Of a stretch of DNA of 15,876 bases, positions 13,358 to 15,876 are shown piece after piece (the stretch's first letter is position 1; the number at the start of each line of letters is the position of its first letter). Source of the DNA: CAYJWL01 sp964373855 (GTDB lineage Bacteria > Patescibacteriota > Andersenbacteria > UBA10190); the NCBI GenBank assembly GCA_964373855.1, contig CAYJWL010000019.1:1-15876 (forward strand). The letters are read 5' to 3'. The notes below the pieces were generated by a model that saw only the letters and a list, made by a program, of their open reading frames with translations, was not told the DNA's origin and ran no database searches. Position numbers and translations under genes: made by a program.

Positions 13358-13495
13358 ATGCCCCGTAATACAACATCGCCGAGACCTGTCTTATTCAGCA
13401 ACGCGATTGCTGTACTAGGATATCCGACTGTTTTTCGGTTGAAACTAACATGTAAGCATCTGCCCCGGCGACGGTCTTTCAGCGTTGCAGGGTGA
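13358..13495 (+). CDS. Possible 45-residue leaderless ORF before murF
   Basis: ATG 13358 coincides with the predicted start site of the extended -10 promoter, as in the TrmB gene of this window, so it could be translated leaderlessly. The product (MPRNTTSPRPVLF...) is basic, with a KHLPRRRS cluster near the end, and resembles no family I know. Its TGA (13493-13495) lies just before the murF start, allowing a leader-peptide or coupling role. It may equally be a chance ORF. Confidence 0.3.
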   Translation: MPRNTTSPRPVLFSNAIAVLGYPTVFRLKLTCKHLPRRRSFSVAG

Positions 13496-13511
13496 TGTTG
13501 ATATACGGGGT

Positions 13512-14741
13512 ATGTTTTTGCGAAAACTGGGCGAGAAAGTCCTTTGGAGTCGGGCGAGGGAGTATGTAAAAAAATACCAGCCGACGCTGATTGGTGTAAC
13601 GGGCAGTTATGGCAAAACGCTGACAAAAGAGGCAATTGCGTTGGCGATCAAAGACGATCGGCAGGTACGGATTTCACACAAAAGTTACAATACGCCCATA
13701 GGCGTCGCGTTATCTATTCTTGGCATGCAGGCGGCGGCGGATCGAAGAGGATGGATTCACGTTTTGGCTGATAGCCTGATTCGGGAGAAGGCGGAGGTTG
13801 AGCCGGATACAATAGTGCTGGAGCTGGGTGCTGACCGGCCCGGGGACATTGATTGGCTGGTCCAGCAAGTGCCATTCAAGATCGGAGTGATCACCAATGT
13901 TGGGTCAACGCACCTGCTGCATTTTGTTAGCAAAGAAATGGTGGCGCATGAAAAGATGTCGCTGGTTGTATCGCTTCCGGAAAATGGGACTGCAGTTTTG
14001 AATGGTGATGATCCGCTGGTGCGCGCGATGCGTGAGCACATCAAAGCGCCGGTTATCACGTTTGGAGAAGAACAGAAAGCTGATGTTCAGCTTGTGCGCG
14101 CCGACCGGCTGGGAGCAAAAGGACTTGCGCTGGAAATTTCTGTTGGCGGCAGGTCCTACGAATGCGCACTGCCAAACATTATAGGGAGGCATCAAGTGGG
14201 AAGCGTGCTGGCAGCACTGGCTGTGGCACACAGCTTGAACGTAAATATTCAGCATGCAATCAACAATCTTCGAACTCTAAAACCGCCGGTCGGTCGGCTG
14301 CGCATGTTCGTCGGCATACAGGGATCAATGCTTATTGATGACACATACAATGCGGCGCCGGAATCAACATTAGCTTCCCTTAAGACATTAGCGGCGCCCC
14401 CAGCCCGCCGCAGAATTGCGATTTTGGGTGACATGTTAGAGCTCGGGCATAAATCGCAGTACTGGCATCAGGAGATCGGCCGCAATGCAGCCGAAATTGC
14501 CGAGGTATTTGTGGCAGTGGGAGAAGAAATGCGTCAGGCGCAGGAAGCCGCGCTGGAGTCGGGCCACAAAATCGATACCCATTATTTCGCCGAAAGCGCC
14601 GACGTGGGCAAATGGCTGCGGGAGCATCTTCATGAAGGCGATCTAGTGCTCATTAAAGGCTCGCGTAACATGCGTATGGAAAAAGTAGTCGAAAGGCTGC
14701 TAGCAAATAGTCTTCGGGATAAGGATCAGCTTGTGCATTAA
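13512..14741 (+). CDS. murF: MurF-type Mur ligase lacking the N-terminal domain
   Basis: UDP-MurNAc-tripeptide-D-Ala-D-Ala ligase: the ATP-dependent step that completes the UDP-MurNAc-pentapeptide precursor in the cytoplasm. 409 aa from ATG 13512 (418 from TTG 13485). Motifs: P-loop GVTGSYGKT (28-36), substrate-region SYNTPIG (58-64), ITNVGSTH (126-133), NIIGRHQVGS (222-231), DDTYNAAP (276-283), LGDMLELG (305-312) and KGSRNMRME (382-390). MurF proteins usually carry some 80-100 residues (the UDP-binding domain) before the P-loop; here only 27 precede it, a form I recall in CPR genomes. ATG 13512 is preferred because the product then starts like those homologues; neither start has a good ribosome site. 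It is followed by a terminator and lies 2.6 kb from ftsI. Confidence 0.92.
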   Translation: MFLRKLGEKVLWSRAREYVKKYQPTLIGVTGSYGKTLTKEAIALAIKDDRQVRISHKSYNTPIGVALSILGMQAAADRRGWIHVLADSLIREKAEVEPDTIVLELGADRPGDIDWLVQQVPFKIGVITNVGSTHLLHFVSKEMVAHEKMSLVVSLPENGTAVLNGDDPLVRAMREHIKAPVITFGEEQKADVQLVRADRLGAKGLALEISVGGRSYECALPNIIGRHQVGSVLAALAVAHSLNVNIQHAINNLRTLKPPVGRLRMFVGIQGSMLIDDTYNAAPESTLASLKTLAAPPARRRIAILGDMLELGHKSQYWHQEIGRNAAEIAEVFVAVGEEMRQAQEAALESGHKIDTHYFAESADVGKWLREHLHEGDLVLIKGSRNMRMEKVVERLLANSLRDKDQLVH

Positions 14742-14763
14742 AAAAAATCGGCACACCTCACAA

Positions 14764-14795
14764 GATTCATATGAATCCTCTGCGGGGATTTTTCT
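14764..14795 (+). terminator. Intrinsic terminator after murF
   Basis: AATCCTC (14774-14780) pairs with GGGGATT (14784-14790), including one G-T pair, over a 3-nt loop, and runs into TTTTTCT. The 14-bp perfect palindrome GATTCATATGAATC (14764-14777) overlaps its left arm and could form an alternative structure. It lies about 30 nt after the murF stop. Confidence 0.75.
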
Positions 14796-14805
14796 ATGAG
14801 ATCGT

Positions 14806-14833
14806 TTGCGTTTTTGCCATCTATCATTACATT
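14806..14833 (+). promoter_or_regulatory. Candidate tRNA-Glu promoter
   Basis: TTGCGT (14806-14811) and TACATT (14828-14833) are 16 bp apart, each matching 4 of 6 consensus bases. The expected start near 14840 would leave a short 5' extension for RNase P to remove. Confidence 0.4.
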
Positions 14834-14848
14834 TACTTGCATTGCAAT

Positions 14849-14923
14849 GGCCCGTTCGTCTAGTGGCTAGGACACCAGGTTCTCATCCTGGAAGCAGGGG
14901 TTCGATTCCCCTACGGGCTGCCA
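14849..14923 (+). tRNA. tRNA-Glu (anticodon CTC)
   Basis: 75 nt with full cloverleaf. The acceptor GGCCCGT (14849-14855) pairs with ACGGGCT (14913-14919), with a G-T first pair. The D-arm is GTC...GAC, the anticodon arm CCAGG-TTCTCAT-CCTGG with CTC at the anticodon, and the T-arm AGGGG-TTCGATT-CCCCT. The discriminator is G and CCA is encoded. CTC reads the glutamate codon GAG. Confidence 0.97.
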
Positions 14924-14932
14924 AACGAACGT

Positions 14933-14986
14933 AAAAAATTACCCCGTAGTAGTATTCAATAATAGCGAATACTACGTGCGGGGTAA
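14933..14986 (-). terminator. Strong intrinsic terminator of the HAD gene
   Basis: On the minus strand TTACCCCG (14986-14979) pairs with CGGGGTAA (14946-14939), and GTAGTATTC (14975-14967) with GAATACTAC (14957-14949), across a small internal loop: 17 pairs in all. The run AATTTTTT (14940-14933) follows directly. The plus strand has no T-run, so this ends the minus-strand gene, about 37 nt after its stop, and not the tRNA. Confidence 0.9.
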
Positions 14987-15023
14987 GAAGCAGTCTATGC
15001 TGCTGGCGTGGTGACATACTTGG

Positions 15024-15875
15024 CTAAGCCTGCGCAGCATGTAATTTACCCTTTAGGATCGCGATTGTTTCCATGGGATCTGCCCAGGCGAACACATCAG
15101 CAAAGGGAATAAGCGGTGAGAGTGAATCGCGGACAACAAGATCTGCCACGCCAAGTTCCTGTTCGCTTCCCGGGAGTAAGAGGCCGATGCAGGTAACCCC
15201 CGCAGCCTTGGCAGCCGCGACACCAGCGGCAGTGTCTTCGAAACTGATTGTCTCTGCGGGACGCACTCCCAATTTCGAGCAGAGAAGATGATACGCGCGC
15301 GTCTTTGGGTTCTGAATTTCCCGTGCATTTTGAAAGATCCTCTCATAATCACCAGCGCACTCGGCATACTGGAAACCGCGATTGTCCTCGTACTGCCCAA
15401 CAAGCCCCAAGACATCTTGGTAGTCCCTCCACAGCGACGAGCCATCGCCCCGCGTGAACTGAAACTGTGCCCACACAGCGCTACTCTCGGTCTGTGTGAC
15501 AAGCCCAAGTGGAAATTTGTCCCAGTATATCTTCTGGAGAACCGCCGCTGCCCTTCTGAAGAACTCGAGATTTTCGTACAGCGGCTCTGAGAGCCATTCA
15601 ACCAGCGGCTCGCGAATACGTTCCGAGAGTAAGAGAAGATCATCATTACTCACATGAAAGTATTCCGCTGTTCGCTTCGCTACCTCCTTGCGAGCACCGC
15701 CGGCGAATGATCGAACCACATTCACTCCTGCTCCCCGATCTTTGAGGATCTCCGTTACCTCTTCCTGCACTGAGACATCGCGCTGGGCAATCCCGTCAAT
15801 AAGTGCTTGAGTGACCACGGCATCACGCTGTCGGGGCATGGGGTGGCTCTTCCTCAAGTTGACCGGCAATGACGC
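15024..15875 (-). CDS. HAD-superfamily hydrolase-like protein, 5' end outside the window
   Basis: Resembles beta-phosphoglucomutase/phosphatase-type HAD proteins. Numbered from TTG 15869 (281 aa), motif II is LGLVTQT (121-127, T125), motif III is K189 in NPKTRAYHLLCSKLGV, and motif IV is ISFEDTAAGVAAAKAAG (208-224) with E211/D212. A helical cap region precedes these (about 30-115). Motif I, DxDGTxxD with the Asp nucleophile, is not present. The frame stays open to the window edge, so motif I most likely lies beyond it. The alternative is a start at ATG 15839 behind GGAAGAG, which would give a protein without the nucleophile. Substrate unknown. A strong terminator follows the stop. Confidence 0.8.
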   Translation of the reverse strand, partial: ASLPVNLRKSHPMPRQRDAVVTQALIDGIAQRDVSVQEEVTEILKDRGAGVNVVRSFAGGARKEVAKRTAEYFHVSNDDLLLLSERIREPLVEWLSEPLYENLEFFRRAAAVLQKIYWDKFPLGLVTQTESSAVWAQFQFTRGDGSSLWRDYQDVLGLVGQYEDNRGFQYAECAGDYERIFQNAREIQNPKTRAYHLLCSKLGVRPAETISFEDTAAGVAAAKAAGVTCIGLLLPGSEQELGVADLVVRDSLSPLIPFADVFAWADPMETIAILKGKLHAAQA

Positions 15876-15876
15876 G

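Noticed and set aside
14933..14986. Hairpin after tRNA-Glu as the tRNA terminator
   Set aside because: The T-run follows only on the minus strand; the plus strand continues with a purine-rich sequence.

Overview
The window looks like a piece of chromosome from a Patescibacteria/CPR-type bacterium, or a close relative. Pointers, recalled from family knowledge rather than searched: a Clp-type ATPase with the WAxGxTPxxD-like lead-in seen in CPR homologues, a MurF that begins almost at its P-loop, a receiver-like protein with an NHHNHP motif, a winged-helix protein fused to a nucleotidyltransferase-like fold, and weak Shine-Dalgarno use with GTG/TTG starts. TGA is a normal stop (rsmH ends in TGA), so this is not a code-25 lineage. 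Phylum-level placement is inference.

Left arm (1-6339). The 3' part of a Clp/AAA+ ATPase gene, with a degenerate first ATPase domain and no recognisable second-domain pore loop, converges on a 742-residue membrane protein. That protein joins a PP2C-like domain lacking its metal-binding aspartates to a coiled coil and a predicted beta-propeller. A 368-bp spacer with a perfect 22-bp palindrome leads to a winged-helix/nucleotidyltransferase-like regulator, then to two small membrane-protein genes (DUF1761-like and DUF2238/YjdF-like) in one apparent operon.

Middle (6340-10941). A gene-free stretch rich in inverted repeats ends in four MraZ boxes at exact 10-bp spacing over a candidate mraZ promoter. 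The first part of a division/cell-wall (dcw) cluster follows: mraZ, rsmH, an ftsL-like gene and a class B penicillin-binding protein (ftsI-type). MraZ probably represses its own operon through the boxes; FtsL and the transpeptidase act in septal peptidoglycan synthesis.

Right arm (10942-15876). Directly after the ftsI stop codon lies a 146-bp nested inverted-repeat element with perfect 18-bp ends. Then comes a divergent regulatory module: a minus-strand operon (83-residue unknown protein plus receiver-like protein) and a plus-strand TrmB-family regulator. Both have near-consensus sigma70-type promoters, whose -35 regions sit in a 15-bp inverted repeat matching at 14 of 15 positions, a good candidate shared operator. 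The TrmB transcript is predicted to be leaderless. The module separates ftsI from a plus-strand murF. After murF come a terminator, tRNA-Glu(CTC), a strong minus-strand terminator, and the 3' part of a HAD-like hydrolase gene running off the window edge.

The points most worth follow-up are the divergent TrmB/receiver module, the 146-bp element, the pseudophosphatase-propeller protein next to the degenerate Clp ATPase, and the MraZ boxes.
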